DNA of 64,000 nucleotides from Gibbsiella quercinecans (GTDB lineage Bacteria > Pseudomonadota > Gammaproteobacteria > Enterobacterales > Enterobacteriaceae), in NCBI RefSeq assembly GCF_002291425.1, contig NZ_CP014136.1:2976001-3040000 (forward strand), given 5' to 3'. Below are positions 28,187 through 38,599 of this stretch, in pieces. Position numbers and translations under genes: made by a program. How positions within the stretch are numbered: the first letter of the stretch is position 1; every line of letters begins with the position of its first letter. The notes beneath the pieces are model-generated. The model was not told the DNA's origin. It did not search any database and was given only the letters and a program-made list of their open reading frames with translations.

Positions 28187-29380
28187 GTGTTCCAAAATGT
28201 TGATGCCTATGCCGGAGATCCGATCCTGTCGCTGATGGAAACTTTCAAGCAGGATCCCCGTGAGCGCAAGGTGAACCTGAGTATCGGCCTGTACTATGAC
28301 GCGCAGGGTATCATCCCGCAGTTGCAGGCGGTCGCCAACGCGGAGGCGCAACTGAACGCGGCACCACAGGGCGCTTCGGTATATCTGCCGATGGAAGGGC
28401 TGCCGGCCTACCGCAGCGCTATCCAGCCGTTGCTGTTTGGCGCCGATCATCCAATGCTGCAGCAGAACCGCATCGCCACCGTGCAGACCGTCGGCGGTTC
28501 CGGCGCGTTGAAGGTCGGGGCGGATTTTCTGCACCACTATTTCCCGGATTCCCAGGTGTGGGTGAGCGATCCGACCTGGGAAAACCACGTTGCCATTTTC
28601 AGCGGCGCCGGTTTCACGGTGAATACCTATCCTTATTTCGATAACGCCAGCCTGGGCGTGAAGTTCGACGCCATGCTGGCGGCGCTGAAACAGTTGCCGG
28701 CGAAGAGCATCGTGCTGCTTCACCCGTGCTGCCACAACCCGACCGGTTCGGATCTGACCAACGCCCAGTGGGATGCGGTGGTGCAGGTGGTGGCCGAACG
28801 TGAGCTGATCCCCTTCATGGACATCGCATATCAGGGCTTTGGCGCCGGTATGGAGCAAGATGCCTACGCGATCCGTGCAATGGCCGCCGCCGGCCTGCCG
28901 TGCCTGGTGAGCAACTCGTTTTCCAAAATCTTCTCGCTGTATGGCGAACGCGTCGGCGGCCTTTCCGTGGTGTGCGAAAGCAGCGAAGCGGCCGGCCGTG
29001 TGCTGGGCCAACTGAAGGCCACCGTGCGCCGCAACTACTCCAGCCCGCCGAAGTTTGGCGCGCAGGTGGTGGCGACGGTGTTGCAAGATGCTGCCCTGAA
29101 GCAGCAGTGGCTGGATGAAGTGGAAGCCATGCGGGCGCGTATTCTGGCGATGCGTCATACCTTGGTCGATGCGTTGAAAAGCGCGCTGCCGCAGCGCAAC
29201 TTCGACTACCTGCTGCAACAGCGTGGTATGTTCAGCTACACCGGCTTTAGCGCGGCGCAGGTCGATCGCCTGCGTGATGAATTCGGCGTTTATCTGATCC
29301 ACAGCGGCCGTATGTGCGTGGCCGGCCTGAACCATAACAACGTGCACTTGGTGGCGGAGGCATTTGCCGCCGTGCAGTAA
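28187..29380 (+). CDS. tyrB: Aromatic-amino-acid aminotransferase TyrB
   Basis: PLP aminotransferase completing tyrosine and phenylalanine synthesis and also acting on aspartate and leucine. The 397 residues equal E. coli TyrB. Blocks include [45 protein letters not shown] and the PLP-lysine region [18 protein letters not shown] near residue 247. The start is GTG, aligned with E. coli [14 protein letters not shown] and preceded by AAGGAGAG. I did not find a convincing TyrR box in the 70 bases upstream. Confidence 0.97.
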   Translation: MFQNVDAYAGDPILSLMETFKQDPRERKVNLSIGLYYDAQGIIPQLQAVANAEAQLNAAPQGASVYLPMEGLPAYRSAIQPLLFGADHPMLQQNRIATVQTVGGSGALKVGADFLHHYFPDSQVWVSDPTWENHVAIFSGAGFTVNTYPYFDNASLGVKFDAMLAALKQLPAKSIVLLHPCCHNPTGSDLTNAQWDAVVQVVAERELIPFMDIAYQGFGAGMEQDAYAIRAMAAAGLPCLVSNSFSKIFSLYGERVGGLSVVCESSEAAGRVLGQLKATVRRNYSSPPKFGAQVVATVLQDAALKQQWLDEVEAMRARILAMRHTLVDALKSALPQRNFDYLLQQRGMFSYTGFSAAQVDRLRDEFGVYLIHSGRMCVAGLNHNNVHLVAEAFAAVQ

Positions 29381-29418
29381 ATGCTGTTAGGGTGAACTGC
29401 GGTTCGCTGTTATTTGAG

Positions 29419-29449
29419 AAAGGACGATAGCGATATCGTCCTTTTTTTT
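29419..29449 (+). terminator. Rho-independent terminator after tyrB
   Basis: AAAGGACGATA and TATCGTCCTTT pair perfectly around a four-base loop, with eight consecutive T residues. Confidence 0.93.
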
Positions 29450-29600
29450 CGCTGATATGCCGTCGCAATGCGTGAAACCGGGCCAGACAAGCAGCATGCC
29501 ATGCGCTTTCACGCACAATAATGGGATATCGCTTACAGGGGGCGGCGGCCAGAGTTGTCGCCGATTGGATAAATAATATACTGATTGAGGGAGCTCAGTT

Positions 29601-30017
29601 ATGTGGCATCAGCAAACGCTTATCCTCAGCGCAAAAGCGCGTGGTTTTCATCTGGTCACGGAAGAAATCACCGACCAGCTAACCCATTTGCATCGCGTGA
29701 AAATCGGCCTGCTGCACCTGTTGTTGCAGCATACCTCAGCCTCGCTGACGCTTAACGAGAACTGCGATCCCACCGTGCGGTTCGATATGGAACAGCACTT
29801 TCTGCGCCACGTGCCGGAAGATGCGCCCTATCAACACGACTATGAAGGGCCGGACGATATGCCTGCCCACATCAAATCTTCGCTGCTGGGCGTGTCGCTG
29901 TCTTTGCCCGTCAGCCACGGGCGGTTGATGCTGGGAACATGGCAGGGGATCTGGCTGGGGGAACACCGTAACCACAGCGGCGCACGCCGCGTCGTGGCCA
30001 CGTTACAAGGGGAATAA
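29601..30017 (+). CDS. yjbQ: YjbQ (UPF0047) family protein
   Basis: The 138 residues carry the family signatures [41 protein letters not shown]. The E. coli homologue has a weak thiamin phosphate synthase activity when overproduced; the physiological role is unknown. It lies three bases before yjbR, an operon conserved with E. coli. E. coli aphA, which lies between tyrB and yjbQ there, is absent. Confidence 0.93.
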   Translation: MWHQQTLILSAKARGFHLVTEEITDQLTHLHRVKIGLLHLLLQHTSASLTLNENCDPTVRFDMEQHFLRHVPEDAPYQHDYEGPDDMPAHIKSSLLGVSLSLPVSHGRLMLGTWQGIWLGEHRNHSGARRVVATLQGE

Positions 30018-30020
30018 CCA

Positions 30021-30374
30021 ATGAACCACTCAGCACTGCTGGAATACTGTATGGCCAAGCCGGGCGCGCAGCAAAGCGAACAGCCCCAATGGCAGGCCAG
30101 CCAGATCAAGGTTGGGGATGTGATGTTCGCCATGGTATGGGAAGTGGACGGGCGCCCGGCGTTGGCAGTAAAAAGCAGCCCGGAACTGGCGGAAAACCTG
30201 CGTGAGCTGCACCCGGAGATCGTGCCGTGCGAGCACCTGAATAAAGCGCACTGGAACGCAGTGTTTCTCGATGGCGAGCTGCCCAATTCGCAGTTTTATA
30301 CCTTGATCGACAGTTCATATCAGCTAGTGCTGGCGGGGTTACCGGAACAGGTGCGCCAGACGTTGCGTGCCTAA
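30021..30374 (+). CDS. yjbR: MmcQ/YjbR family DNA-binding-fold protein
   Basis: The 117 residues have the CyaY-like MmcQ/YjbR pattern: LLEYCMAKPGA, DVMFAMVWEVDGRPALAVKSSPEL, the His/Trp segment LNKAHWNAVFLDGELPNSQFYTLIDSSYQLV. Function is unknown, although the fold has been proposed to bind DNA. It forms an operon with yjbQ. Confidence 0.92.
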   Translation: MNHSALLEYCMAKPGAQQSEQPQWQASQIKVGDVMFAMVWEVDGRPALAVKSSPELAENLRELHPEIVPCEHLNKAHWNAVFLDGELPNSQFYTLIDSSYQLVLAGLPEQVRQTLRA

Positions 30375-30471
30375 GCGGTGTCTTGCCGTCGTGCGGCGAC
30401 GGCATCATGATCGATGGCGGCGCGCCGCTTGGTCATTCGGCTAAACAACATTAACAAGGGATGCTTCTAGC

Positions 30472-31038
30472 ATGGCGATCGGTGACGAAAAACGCAACAT
30501 GTTGGCCGGTGAATTTTACAATGCCGAGGACGAACAGCTGCGCCTCGAGCGCATGCGGGCGCGCCAACTACTACATCACTTCAATCACTCGGCGCCGGAT
30601 GAGGGCGCACTGCGTGCGCAATGGTTGGCGGAGCTGCTGGGGCGGTTCCAGGGCGGAACCATCGAACCGAACTTTCGCTGCGACTATGGCTACAACATCT
30701 ATCTGGGCAGCAACATCTACGTCAACTTCGATTGCGTCATGCTGGACGTGTGCGAAGTGCGCATCGGCGACAACTGCCTGCTGGCGCCGGGCGTGCATAT
30801 TTACACTGCCACGCATCCGTTAGAGCCGGAGCTGCGCGCACGCGGGGTGGAGTATGGCAAGCCGGTGACCATTGGCAATAACGTGTGGATTGGCGGCCGG
30901 GCGGTGATCAACCCTGGTGTCACGATTGGCGATAACGCGGTGGTGGCTTCCGGCGCGGTGGTGACCAAAGACGTGCCGGCCAACTGCGTGGTGGGCGGCA
31001 ACCCCGCCCGGCTGCTGAAAATGCTGCCGCAACAGTAA
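30472..31038 (+). CDS. maa: Sugar O-acetyltransferase, maltose acetyltransferase type (Maa/LacA family)
   Basis: Acetyl-CoA dependent acetyltransferase of the left-handed beta-helix family. The N-terminal Mac domain ([29 protein letters not shown]) is typical of maltose acetyltransferases. The hexapeptide repeats follow from [18 protein letters not shown], with the catalytic histidine in [12 protein letters not shown] and the end [20 protein letters not shown]. The 188 residues compare with 183 for E. coli Maa. Natural substrate is uncertain; LacA or NodL-like roles cannot be excluded. Confidence 0.85.
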   Translation: MAIGDEKRNMLAGEFYNAEDEQLRLERMRARQLLHHFNHSAPDEGALRAQWLAELLGRFQGGTIEPNFRCDYGYNIYLGSNIYVNFDCVMLDVCEVRIGDNCLLAPGVHIYTATHPLEPELRARGVEYGKPVTIGNNVWIGGRAVINPGVTIGDNAVVASGAVVTKDVPANCVVGGNPARLLKMLPQQ

Positions 31039-31039
31039 A

Positions 31040-31061
31040 CAGGCGCCCGGAGGGGCGCCTG
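31040..31061. terminator. Hairpin between convergent maa and uvrA
   Basis: CAGGCGCC and GGCGCCTG pair around six bases. The T-rich tail is weak: GTTTACTG on the minus strand, none on the plus strand. Confidence 0.55.
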
Positions 31062-31069
31062 ATAACGGG

Positions 31070-33901
31070 TTATTTCTTCTCAAGCATCGGTTTAAGGAAG
31101 CGCGCGGTGTGCGAGGCTTCGCACTGCGCCACGGTTTCCGGCGTGCCGGAAACCAGGATCTCACCGCCGCCGCTGCCGCCTTCCGGCCCCAGATCGACAA
31201 TCCAGTCCGCGGTTTTAATCACGTCCAGGTTATGCTCAATCACCACGATGGTGTTGCCCTGATCGCGCAACTGGTGCAGCACCGAAAGCAACTGCTGAAT
31301 ATCGGCGAAGTGCAGGCCGGTGGTTGGCTCGTCAAGGATATACAGGGTTTGGCCGGTGCCGCGTTTTGACAGCTCACGCGCCAGTTTCACCCGCTGGGCT
31401 TCGCCGCCGGACAGCGTGGTGGCCGACTGGCCGAGGCGAATGTACGACAGGCCAACGTCGATCAGCGTTTGCAGCTTGCGCGCCAGCGCGGGAACGGCAT
31501 CAAAGAAATCGCGTGCTTCTTCGATGGTCATATCCAGCACTTCGTGGATACTTTTGCCTTTGTATTTAATCTCCAGCGTTTCGCGGTTATAGCGTTTGCC
31601 TTTGCACTGATCGCAGGGCACGTAAATATCCGGCAGGAAGTGCATTTCCACCTTGATCACGCCATCGCCCTGGCAGGCTTCGCAGCGGCCGCCGCGCACG
31701 TTGAAACTAAACCGCCCCGGGTTATAGCCGCGGCTGCGCGCTTCCGGCACGCCGGCGAACAGCTCACGCACCGGCGTGAAGATGCCGGTGTAGGTGGCCG
31801 GGTTGGAACGCGGCGTGCGGCCGATCGGGCTTTGATCGATATCGATAACTTTGTCGAAATGCTCAAGCCCGGTAATTTCACGGAACGGCGCCGGTTCGGC
31901 GAGGGTGGCACCGTTAAGCTGGCGCTGGGCGATCGGGAACAACGTATCGTTAATCAGCGTTGATTTGCCCGAGCCGGACACCCCGGTGATGCAGGTGAAC
32001 AGCCCGACCGGCAGCGTCAGCGTGACGTCCTTCAGGTTGTTGCCGCGTGCGCCGCTCAGCTTCAATACTTTGCTTGGATCGGCCGGGACGCGCTGCTGCG
32101 GAATGGCGATCTCGCGCTTGCCGCTCAGGAACTGCCCGGTGAGGGAATCCGGCTGCGCCATGATGTCGGCAACGGTGCCTTCCGCCACTACCTGGCCGCC
32201 GTGTACACCGGCGCCGGGGCCAATATCGATCACGTGGTCGGCGATGCGGATGGCGTCTTCATCGTGTTCCACCACAATCACCGTGTTGCCCAGGTTGCGC
32301 AGGTGGATCAGCGTTTCCAGCAGGCGCTCGTTATCGCGCTGGTGCAGGCCGATGGAAGGCTCATCCAGCACGTACATTACCCCCACCAACCCGGCACCGA
32401 TCTGGCTTGCCAGGCGGATACGCTGCGCTTCGCCACCGGACAGCGTTTCTGCCGAACGGGACAGTGACAGGTAGTTCAGGCCGACGTTCACCAGGAACTT
32501 CAGGCGATCGCCGATTTCTTTCAATACTTTCTCAGCGATCTTGGCGCGCTGGCCGCTCAGCTTCATGTTCTGGAAGAAGGTCAGCGCATGGCCGATGCTA
32601 AGATCGGAAATTTGCGGCAGCGTGGTGTCTTCAACAAACACGTTACGCGCTTCTTCACGCAGGCGCGTGCCGTTACAGGAAGCGCAGGGGCGGTTGCTGA
32701 TGAACTTCGCCAGTTCTTCGCGCACTGCGGTGGATTCGGTTTCCTTGTAGCGGCGCTCCATATTGTGCAGCACGCCTTCGAACGGGTGGCGGCGCACTGT
32801 GGTATCGCCGCGATCGTTGATGTATTTAAACTCGATCGATTCCTTGCCGGAGCCATACAACACGGCTTTTTGCACGTTGTCGCCCAGGCTGTTGAACGGC
32901 GCTTCGATATCAAAATTGTAGTGGTCCGCCAGCGAGCGCAGCATTTGGAAGTAGTAGAAATTGCGGCGATCCCAGCCGCGGATCGCGCCACCGGCCAGAG
33001 ACAGCTCGGGGTTTTGCACCACGCGGTCCGGATCGAAAAACTGCTGCACGCCCAGGCCGTCGCAGGTGGGGCAGGCGCCGGCCGGGTTGTTGAACGAGAA
33101 CAGGCGCGGTTCCAGTTCACGCATGCTGTAACCGCATTGCGGGCAGGCGAAGTTGGCGGAGAACAGCAACTCTGGCGCCTTGGCGTCGTCCATATCGGCG
33201 ACTACCGCCGTGCCGCCGGAAAGCTCCAGCGCGGTTTCAAACGATTCCGCCAGACGTTGGGCCAGATCCTCACGCACTTTGAAGCGATCGACCACCACTT
33301 CAATAGAGTGTTTTTTCTGCAGTTCCAGTTTCGGCGGATCGGAAAGATCGCACACTTCGCCATCGATACGCGCACGGATGTAGCCCTGGGTGGCCAGGTT
33401 TTCCAGCGTTTTGGTGTGCTCGCCTTTGCGATCTTTAATTACCGGCGCCAACAGCATCAGCCGTTTGCCTTCCGGCTGGCTGAGCACGTTGTCCACCATT
33501 TGGCTGACGGTCTGCGCCGCCAAGGGCACATGGTGCTCCGGGCAGCGCGGCTCGCCGACGCGGGCGAACAGCAGGCGCAGGTAATCGTGGATTTCCGTGA
33601 TGGTGCCCACGGTGGAACGCGGGTTATGCGACGTTGATTTTTGCTCGATCGAAATGGCCGGCGACAGCCCTTCGATATGATCGACATCCGGCTTTTCCAT
33701 CAGAGAAAGGAACTGGCGCGCATAGGCGGAAAGCGATTCAACGTAGCGGCGCTGCCCTTCGGCGTATAGCGTATCAAAAGCCAGTGAGGACTTGCCTGAT
33801 CCAGACAGACCGGTGACCACCACCAGCTTGTCGCGTGGGATAATCAGGTTGATGTTTTTGAGATTATGGGTACGAGCACCACGAACTTCGATATTGTCCA
33901 T
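31070..33901 (-). CDS. uvrA: Excinuclease ABC subunit A (UvrA)
   Basis: Damage-recognition ATPase of nucleotide excision repair. Two ABC modules are visible: Walker [15 protein letters not shown] near residue 30 and [14 protein letters not shown] near residue 640, with signatures [12 protein letters not shown] and [12 protein letters not shown]. Zinc fingers use [13 protein letters not shown] with CPTCDG, and CEACQGDG with CDQCKGKR. The 943 residues compare with 940 in E. coli. It is divergent from ssb across a region with a LexA box, so SOS control is expected. Confidence 0.98.
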   Translation of the reverse strand: MDNIEVRGARTHNLKNINLIIPRDKLVVVTGLSGSGKSSLAFDTLYAEGQRRYVESLSAYARQFLSLMEKPDVDHIEGLSPAISIEQKSTSHNPRSTVGTITEIHDYLRLLFARVGEPRCPEHHVPLAAQTVSQMVDNVLSQPEGKRLMLLAPVIKDRKGEHTKTLENLATQGYIRARIDGEVCDLSDPPKLELQKKHSIEVVVDRFKVREDLAQRLAESFETALELSGGTAVVADMDDAKAPELLFSANFACPQCGYSMRELEPRLFSFNNPAGACPTCDGLGVQQFFDPDRVVQNPELSLAGGAIRGWDRRNFYYFQMLRSLADHYNFDIEAPFNSLGDNVQKAVLYGSGKESIEFKYINDRGDTTVRRHPFEGVLHNMERRYKETESTAVREELAKFISNRPCASCNGTRLREEARNVFVEDTTLPQISDLSIGHALTFFQNMKLSGQRAKIAEKVLKEIGDRLKFLVNVGLNYLSLSRSAETLSGGEAQRIRLASQIGAGLVGVMYVLDEPSIGLHQRDNERLLETLIHLRNLGNTVIVVEHDEDAIRIADHVIDIGPGAGVHGGQVVAEGTVADIMAQPDSLTGQFLSGKREIAIPQQRVPADPSKVLKLSGARGNNLKDVTLTLPVGLFTCITGVSGSGKSTLINDTLFPIAQRQLNGATLAEPAPFREITGLEHFDKVIDIDQSPIGRTPRSNPATYTGIFTPVRELFAGVPEARSRGYNPGRFSFNVRGGRCEACQGDGVIKVEMHFLPDIYVPCDQCKGKRYNRETLEIKYKGKSIHEVLDMTIEEARDFFDAVPALARKLQTLIDVGLSYIRLGQSATTLSGGEAQRVKLARELSKRGTGQTLYILDEPTTGLHFADIQQLLSVLHQLRDQGNTIVVIEHNLDVIKTADWIVDLGPEGGSGGGEILVSGTPETVAQCEASHTARFLKPMLEKK

Positions 33902-34023
33902 TTACACTTCCCGTCTTGATGATACGCTGCGCCCGTTTGCACTTTTTGCGTGCATTCTTGTGACTTAACGCGCAAAAAAACAGTACAGCCAGTACGAAAC
34001 GCATAATTATGGCACAAAAAAAA

Positions 34024-34039
34024 CTGAATGGATATCCAG
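34024..34039. promoter_or_regulatory. LexA operator between uvrA and ssb
   Basis: CTGAATGGATATCCAG fits CTG-N10-CAG and matches the E. coli uvrA-ssb operator (CTGAATGAATATACAG) at 14 of 16 positions. It lies 123 bases from the uvrA start and 140 from ssb. Confidence 0.82.
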
Positions 34040-34178
34040 TATATGAATGCAACGTAGCCCGGTGTGGGAACACTTCTGGAACCCCATTCGCAGTTATTAA
34101 CGTAGGTGTGGTTTCGCGTCTGGCATGTTAAACTCACTCGTTTATACTGTGTAAAAATCATTCATCAGGAGAGTGCTC

Positions 34179-34718
34179 ATGGCCAGCCGAGGCGTAAACA
34201 AAGTAATTCTGGTCGGGAACCTGGGCCAAGACCCGGAAGTTCGTTACATGCCTAATGGGGGCGCAGTTGCCAACATTACTCTGGCAACCTCCGAAAGCTG
34301 GCGTGATAAGGCGACTGGCGAGCAGAAAGAAAAAACGGAATGGCACCGCGTAGTGCTGTTCGGCAAACTGGCGGAAGTGGCGGGCGAATACCTGCGTAAA
34401 GGCTCACAGGTTTATATCGAAGGCCAGCTTCAGACCCGTAAATGGCAGGATCAGAGCGGCCAGGATCGTTACACCACGGAAGTGGTGGTGAACATTGGCG
34501 GCTCCATGCAGATGCTGGGCGGCCGTCAGCAAGGGCAGGGCGGCGGCGCAGGCGCTGGCCAATCAGCCGGCGGCCAGGGCAACTGGGGCCAGCCACAGCA
34601 ACCCCAGGGTGGCAATCAATTCAGCGGCGGCCAGCAGGCGCGCCCGGCGCAGAATAGCGCCCCGGCGGCCAGCAGCAATGAACCGCCAATGGATTTTGAC
34701 GACGATATCCCGTTCTAA
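34179..34718 (+). CDS. ssb: Single-stranded DNA-binding protein SSB
   Basis: Coats single-stranded DNA in replication, repair and recombination. The OB fold runs from [20 protein letters not shown] to about residue 112 and is nearly identical to E. coli. It is followed by a Gly/Gln-rich linker ([20 protein letters not shown]) and the interaction tip [11 protein letters not shown]. The ATG at 34179 follows AGGAGAG; a GTG two codons upstream is in frame but unlikely. The 179 residues compare with 178 in E. coli. Confidence 0.98.
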   Translation: MASRGVNKVILVGNLGQDPEVRYMPNGGAVANITLATSESWRDKATGEQKEKTEWHRVVLFGKLAEVAGEYLRKGSQVYIEGQLQTRKWQDQSGQDRYTTEVVVNIGGSMQMLGGRQQGQGGGAGAGQSAGGQGNWGQPQQPQGGNQFSGGQQARPAQNSAPAASSNEPPMDFDDDIPF

Positions 34719-34756
34719 CGCATGCATTTTTAGCATGCGTTCACGAAGAACGAATG

Positions 34757-34781
34757 AAACCCTGCTTCGGCAGGGTTTTTT
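34757..34781 (+). terminator. Rho-independent terminator after ssb
   Basis: AAACCCTGC and GCAGGGTTT pair around a TTCG tetraloop, with six T residues. A second smaller inverted repeat, GCATGC with GCATGC, lies just after the stop codon. Confidence 0.93.
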
Positions 34782-34839
34782 ATTGTTGCGTAAACACCAT
34801 TCGGGCTCCACATTTGGACGTTGCCCGCTGCCAACGCAG

Positions 34840-35181
34840 TCAGTGCGTTATATCGCTTTTTGACACCAGATAGCTGTTAACTTCGCTTATTGAACACTCG
34901 GTACTGGATGCATCGCTTTGCGTGATTACCTCGTAGCGTCCACCCGATTTATCATGGAAAACAAAATGATAAACCTGAGTATAGCGATCTTTTCCCTTCT
35001 TCTCCGAGGCCAGCCGGTTAATCTCCGTCTTCGATTCATCAAGATTAACAATATCGACAATCCCAGCATTCTTCATCCATGCTTCGGCCATATTCATTGG
35101 CCATGAATGGCAATCAGGAGAGGCGGCCATGGTTGATAATGGCGAGAATATAGCCAACAGAACGATGATATTTTTCTTCAT
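34840..35181 (-). CDS. Small secreted protein of unknown function
   Basis: The 113 residues start with a clear signal peptide (MKKNIIVLLAIFSPLSTMAA), leaving a periplasmic domain of about 93 residues with two cysteines (DCHSW and STECSIS) that could form a disulfide. The mature part contains AEAWMKNAGIVDIVNLDESKTEINRL and YHFVFHDKSGGRYEVITQS, suggesting a small alpha/beta fold. I do not recognise the family. It is monocistronic, on the strand opposite ssb, at the edge of an accessory block. Confidence 0.7.
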   Translation of the reverse strand: MKKNIIVLLAIFSPLSTMAASPDCHSWPMNMAEAWMKNAGIVDIVNLDESKTEINRLASEKKGKDRYTQVYHFVFHDKSGGRYEVITQSDASSTECSISEVNSYLVSKSDITH

Positions 35182-35323
35182 TTGACGACCTCAAGCAGTT
35201 TATCACCGCTGCTCCATATTTTTTGGCGAATAAACAAAGGCATAATAATACAGCCGTTAGAAGCACTTCCTGGTTGCTTTATACTATCACCGTGAATAAG
35301 AAAGCCAGAGCGGCGTGCCGCGG

Positions 35324-35351
35324 TGGCAAATCGGGGCGGGGGATTTGCCAC
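35324..35351. other. Perfect 10-bp hairpin beyond the ProC-like gene
   Basis: GTGGCAAATC and GATTTGCCAC pair around an eight-base G-rich loop, 26 bases after the stop of the ProC-like gene (minus strand). No T-run follows. It may protect the 3' end of the six-gene operon transcript. Confidence 0.5.
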
Positions 35352-35376
35352 ATATTACGTCTTGGGGTCTGCAAAC

Positions 35377-36180
35377 TTAGCCCAGATTCGCCAGTTCGGT
35401 GGTGCGCCGCACCGCGGCCAGAACGCTGCGCTGCAAGCCGGCGGCAAAGTCGCTGTTGTTCAGCTCGTACAGGCCGTGCATGCCCACCCCGGCGGGGGAG
35501 TTGTTGATATCCAGCAGTTGGCGGGGGTGTTTCTGGCTCAGGCGCAGCATTTCCACAGTCCCCTGCAGGTTTTCCAGTACGACCTCCGTTGCCTGGGCGC
35601 GCGGCAGCCCGGCAAGCACCCCGGCGTCGGTGAGCGATTCGATAAAGTAATAAATATAATTCGGCCCCGCTACGCCAAAGCCGGTAAAGACATCAATCAA
35701 CCGCTCCGGCAGATAGAGCACTTTGCCAAAGCCCTTGAGGAATGGGGTTACCTGCTCCTCGTGCGCATGCGCATTCAGCACCACGCCACTGTAGCCGAAG
35801 CCGGTATCGGTCAGGGTGTTGGGGATCACCCTAGCGATAGGCGTTTCTTCACCAAACAGCGCTTCCAGGCGCGCCAGCGTCACCCCGGCAATCAGGGAAA
35901 CCAGCGTAGCCCCGGGCGCCAATTGCCCCTGCAGGCGCTGTGCTACGCCGGCCAGATCATCCTGCGGGCGAATACCCAGCACCACCAACTGCGCGCTGCG
36001 TAACCCCTTATCGCCGGGCTGTGTGGCGGATAAACCGTAGCGTGCGGCCAGAATGGCGACACGCTGGGCATCAATATCCTCGAGTGAAACGGCATCAGGC
36101 GCCAGCGTGTCGGCGTTTAGCGATGCGCGCAAAATTGCCTCCGCCATTTGTCCGGCCCCGATAAAATGTACGTTAGCCAT
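35377..36180 (-). CDS. Pyrroline-5-carboxylate reductase-like protein (divergent ProC family)
   Basis: The 267 residues follow the ProC plan: N-terminal Rossmann motif VHFIGAGQMAEAILRA, LVVLGIRPQDDLAGVAQRL where ProC has a conserved V(K/R)P, IARVIPNTLTDTGFGYSGV where ProC has R.MPNTPA, and the dimer domain FGVAGPNYIYYFIESLTDAGVLAGLPRAQA with HPRQLLDINNSPAGVGMHGL. Divergence at MPNTP and at the SPGGTT loop suggests a substrate other than pyrroline-5-carboxylate, perhaps another cyclic imine. It is the last gene of an ABC importer operon, so it probably acts on the imported compound. Confidence 0.82.
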   Translation of the reverse strand: MANVHFIGAGQMAEAILRASLNADTLAPDAVSLEDIDAQRVAILAARYGLSATQPGDKGLRSAQLVVLGIRPQDDLAGVAQRLQGQLAPGATLVSLIAGVTLARLEALFGEETPIARVIPNTLTDTGFGYSGVVLNAHAHEEQVTPFLKGFGKVLYLPERLIDVFTGFGVAGPNYIYYFIESLTDAGVLAGLPRAQATEVVLENLQGTVEMLRLSQKHPRQLLDINNSPAGVGMHGLYELNNSDFAAGLQRSVLAAVRRTTELANLG

Positions 36181-36193
36181 ATTTGCTACTCCT

Positions 36194-36946
36194 TCAGATA
36201 AAGTGATAACGCCCCTGGCCGATACGCAGCGTCTGGCCTTTCAGCGCCGGGTTGGCGGTGGAAAACTCCAGCGCCGCCAGCCCGTTGGCCGTGCCCTGGC
36301 GGAAGACAAACTGCTGCTCACCAATGTTCAGCGTTTCTGCCTGCCCGGTTAACCCAAACAACGTTTGCCAGTGCGCCGCCACGCTGGCCGGCTCTGCAAC
36401 TTCAAACACGGCGCGTTGCAGGGTGATTGGGCCGGCGGGGTGCGGGCGGTCAAGCCCCCGCGCCTGCAGTGTGGCGAGCCGCTGGCGATCGCTTTCGTCC
36501 CATTGCAGGACAAACGGATAGACCACTCCCTGATAGTCGCCATCAATCGTGAAAATACGCCAACTGATCAGGTTGCCTTGCGGATCCTTGCGCTGCCCGT
36601 CGAGGATGGCGGATACGGCCAGCCCACGATCGCGCAGGGCGGCGTGGGTTTGCGCAATGTTATCGCTGCGCAAGGCAACCCGGTACAAAGCCTGGCGCTG
36701 TGGTAACAGGTGCGCCGCGTCGCGTGCGAGCAGAAAGTGTGATTGCGCTGCCGCCAGCTCTGCAGCATCGGCGATCGCCAAAAATTCAATGTAGGTTAGG
36801 CCAAAATAGCTTAGTGCATTATAGGTGCCCCAGCCGGGGTGCTTGCCACCCGCTACGGCTAACAATTGGTGCGCGGCGAAAGTCTCGATCGCCGCCTGTG
36901 GCGCGTTAACAAAGTGCACCGCGTGGTCCCAACGTAACGTTGCCAT
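36194..36946 (-). CDS. VOC superfamily (glyoxalase-like) protein
   Basis: The 250 residues begin TLRWDHAVHFVNAP and include GGKHPGWGTYNALSYFGLTYIEFLAI, the pattern of the glyoxalase-like domain whose first histidine and later glutamate are metal ligands. A second half (residues 165-250) repeats the fold with ITLQRAVFEVAEPASVAAHWQTLFGL and LAALEFS. Substrate is unknown; such proteins include dioxygenases, lyases and binding proteins. It lies 13 bases before the ProC-like gene and 52 after the binding-protein gene, clearly in the same operon. Confidence 0.8.
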   Translation of the reverse strand: MATLRWDHAVHFVNAPQAAIETFAAHQLLAVAGGKHPGWGTYNALSYFGLTYIEFLAIADAAELAAAQSHFLLARDAAHLLPQRQALYRVALRSDNIAQTHAALRDRGLAVSAILDGQRKDPQGNLISWRIFTIDGDYQGVVYPFVLQWDESDRQRLATLQARGLDRPHPAGPITLQRAVFEVAEPASVAAHWQTLFGLTGQAETLNIGEQQFVFRQGTANGLAALEFSTANPALKGQTLRIGQGRYHFI

Positions 36947-36998
36947 ACATGCCTCGCTAATCGTCTTCAGGGTTTATCAACTGCCGCCCGGCAGGCCG

Positions 36999-37844
36999 CT
37001 ATTCCCAGTCGGTGTTTACCTTAACCGCACTGGCTCCCGGCAGTTGGTACACATCCTCGTTGTACCATTTCTTGGACAGCGCCGAGAGTGTGCCGTCGTT
37101 CTTCAACGCCACCAGCACGTTATCCACGGCTTCAATCAATTTCGGATCGGTATTTTTACGGTACAGGAACACATTAGGGAATAACCCGACGGAATCAGAG
37201 GCTTTCAGGTTCAAGTTCAATGATTTGTTTAGCGCCAGCAGTGCGCCAATCGGGTAAATAGCTGCGTCATACTCGCCGGAGGCGACGGAGCGGAAGATAT
37301 CCGCCGCCGACTGTTCGCCATTGGGCTGAAGATTGATCGGTTTGGCGGCGTGCTTTTGGTTGTAGTTTTCAATCACCGTATAGCGGGCATCATTGGTGTG
37401 GATCGGCACCAATTTTTTATTGCCGTTGGCCAGATCGTCCAGGTTATGAATGCCGTTTTCATCGTTACGGACAATCAGGCGTAAATCGCTGATGCCGGAT
37501 GGTTGGTGGGAATAGTCATACTGCGCGGCACGCTCCTTGGTCAGGTAGAAATGATCCGCCGCCAGGCTATAGGCGCCGGTAGAGAGCCCGACGATCATGG
37601 CATCGCGCGAGACCGCGCTGAAATGGAATTGATAATCCGGCAAGCGTTCATCAACGATTTGCAGCAGCTCGCCGTCATAGCCGGAAAGTTTATTGTTATC
37701 ATCGATAAAGCTAAACGGAAAGCCATTGGCGTTAACCACCACTTCCACCGTTTGCGGCGCCGCGCTGCTTTGCGCTGCCCATGTGGCGCTGATACCGGCC
37801 AGTAATGCCAGCGCGGCAACGCGTAATTTTTTACTTGTAACCAT
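36999..37844 (-). CDS. ABC importer periplasmic binding protein, polar amino acid family
   Basis: A signal peptide (MVTSKKLRVAALALLAGISATWA) precedes a family 3 solute-binding fold of about 255 residues: NGFPFSFIDDNNKLSGYDGELLQIV, AVSRDAMIVGLSTGAYSLAADHFYLTKERA and ALKNDGTLSALSKKWYNEDVY. It is closest in general pattern to cystine/cysteine-type binders, but the ligand cannot be assigned. The ATG at 37844 starts the signal peptide and follows GGGGGTC; a longer reading to 37904 would overlap the upstream permease. Confidence 0.85.
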   Translation of the reverse strand: MVTSKKLRVAALALLAGISATWAAQSSAAPQTVEVVVNANGFPFSFIDDNNKLSGYDGELLQIVDERLPDYQFHFSAVSRDAMIVGLSTGAYSLAADHFYLTKERAAQYDYSHQPSGISDLRLIVRNDENGIHNLDDLANGNKKLVPIHTNDARYTVIENYNQKHAAKPINLQPNGEQSAADIFRSVASGEYDAAIYPIGALLALNKSLNLNLKASDSVGLFPNVFLYRKNTDPKLIEAVDNVLVALKNDGTLSALSKKWYNEDVYQLPGASAVKVNTDWE

Positions 37845-37876
37845 TGTGACCCCCAACGAGTGCATCATCATTATTA

Positions 37877-38590
37877 TTAAGCTGGCTGCGCATGCGTGGC
37901 CCATTTACGGCTCAAAAACCCTTCCAGGCGCCGTAGCGCCCCTGCGATAGCCAGGCACAGCAGAATGTAAACCAGCAACACCACGCAATACGCCTCCACG
38001 AAATGGAACCCACGTGCGGCGGCCATATTGGCCTTCGCCATCAAATCCACCACGGTAATGGTGTAGACCAGCGAGGTATCTTTAATCAGATCGATCACAA
38101 TGCTGGTCATGTTAGGCAGCGCCGATACCGCTGCCTGTGGCAGAATAATGCGCCGCAGCCGCGTAAAACCGGTTAACCCGACGGACCAGGCGGCCTCGCG
38201 TTGGCCTTTCTCTACCGCATTCCAGGCGGCGCGAAACGCCTCGGCGAAATAGGCGCTAAATACCACCGAAAAAGCAATGACAGCGGCTACCATCGGTGCG
38301 AGCTTGTAATGGAAGATGGGCGTGTTCGGCCCGCTAAACAGGGCGCTGGCGCCCCATGGCCAGACGTAAAACACGAAATACAGCATCACCAGCATGGGGA
38401 TTGAACGGCCGAAAGAGATAAATACCTTAACCAGATATTTCACACCCGGGGTGTTGCGAATCATCACCGATGCCAGCAATCCGCCCAGCAGTAGCGAGAA
38501 TACCAATGACAACCCAGTAATACTGAGCGTCACCGGCAGCGCGCTTAAAATAAAACCACAGTTGTTGATAATAAACTCAATGCTAAACAT
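37877..38590 (-). CDS. ABC importer permease, polar amino acid family (first of two)
   Basis: The 237 residues show about five membrane helices and the cytoplasmic EAA loop AWNAVEKGQREAAWSVGLTGFTRLRRIILPQA that contacts the ATPase. The pattern is the HisM/GltK-type permease. It pairs with the permease encoded nine bases upstream to make a heterodimeric channel. Confidence 0.9.
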   Translation of the reverse strand: MFSIEFIINNCGFILSALPVTLSITGLSLVFSLLLGGLLASVMIRNTPGVKYLVKVFISFGRSIPMLVMLYFVFYVWPWGASALFSGPNTPIFHYKLAPMVAAVIAFSVVFSAYFAEAFRAAWNAVEKGQREAAWSVGLTGFTRLRRIILPQAAVSALPNMTSIVIDLIKDTSLVYTITVVDLMAKANMAAARGFHFVEAYCVVLLVYILLCLAIAGALRRLEGFLSRKWATHAQPA

Positions 38591-38599
38591 GCCGGTGGT

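Noticed and set aside
28076-29347. Minus-strand open frame of 423 codons opposite tyrB
   Set aside because: Antisense to a full-length tyrB; composition is that of a shadow frame.
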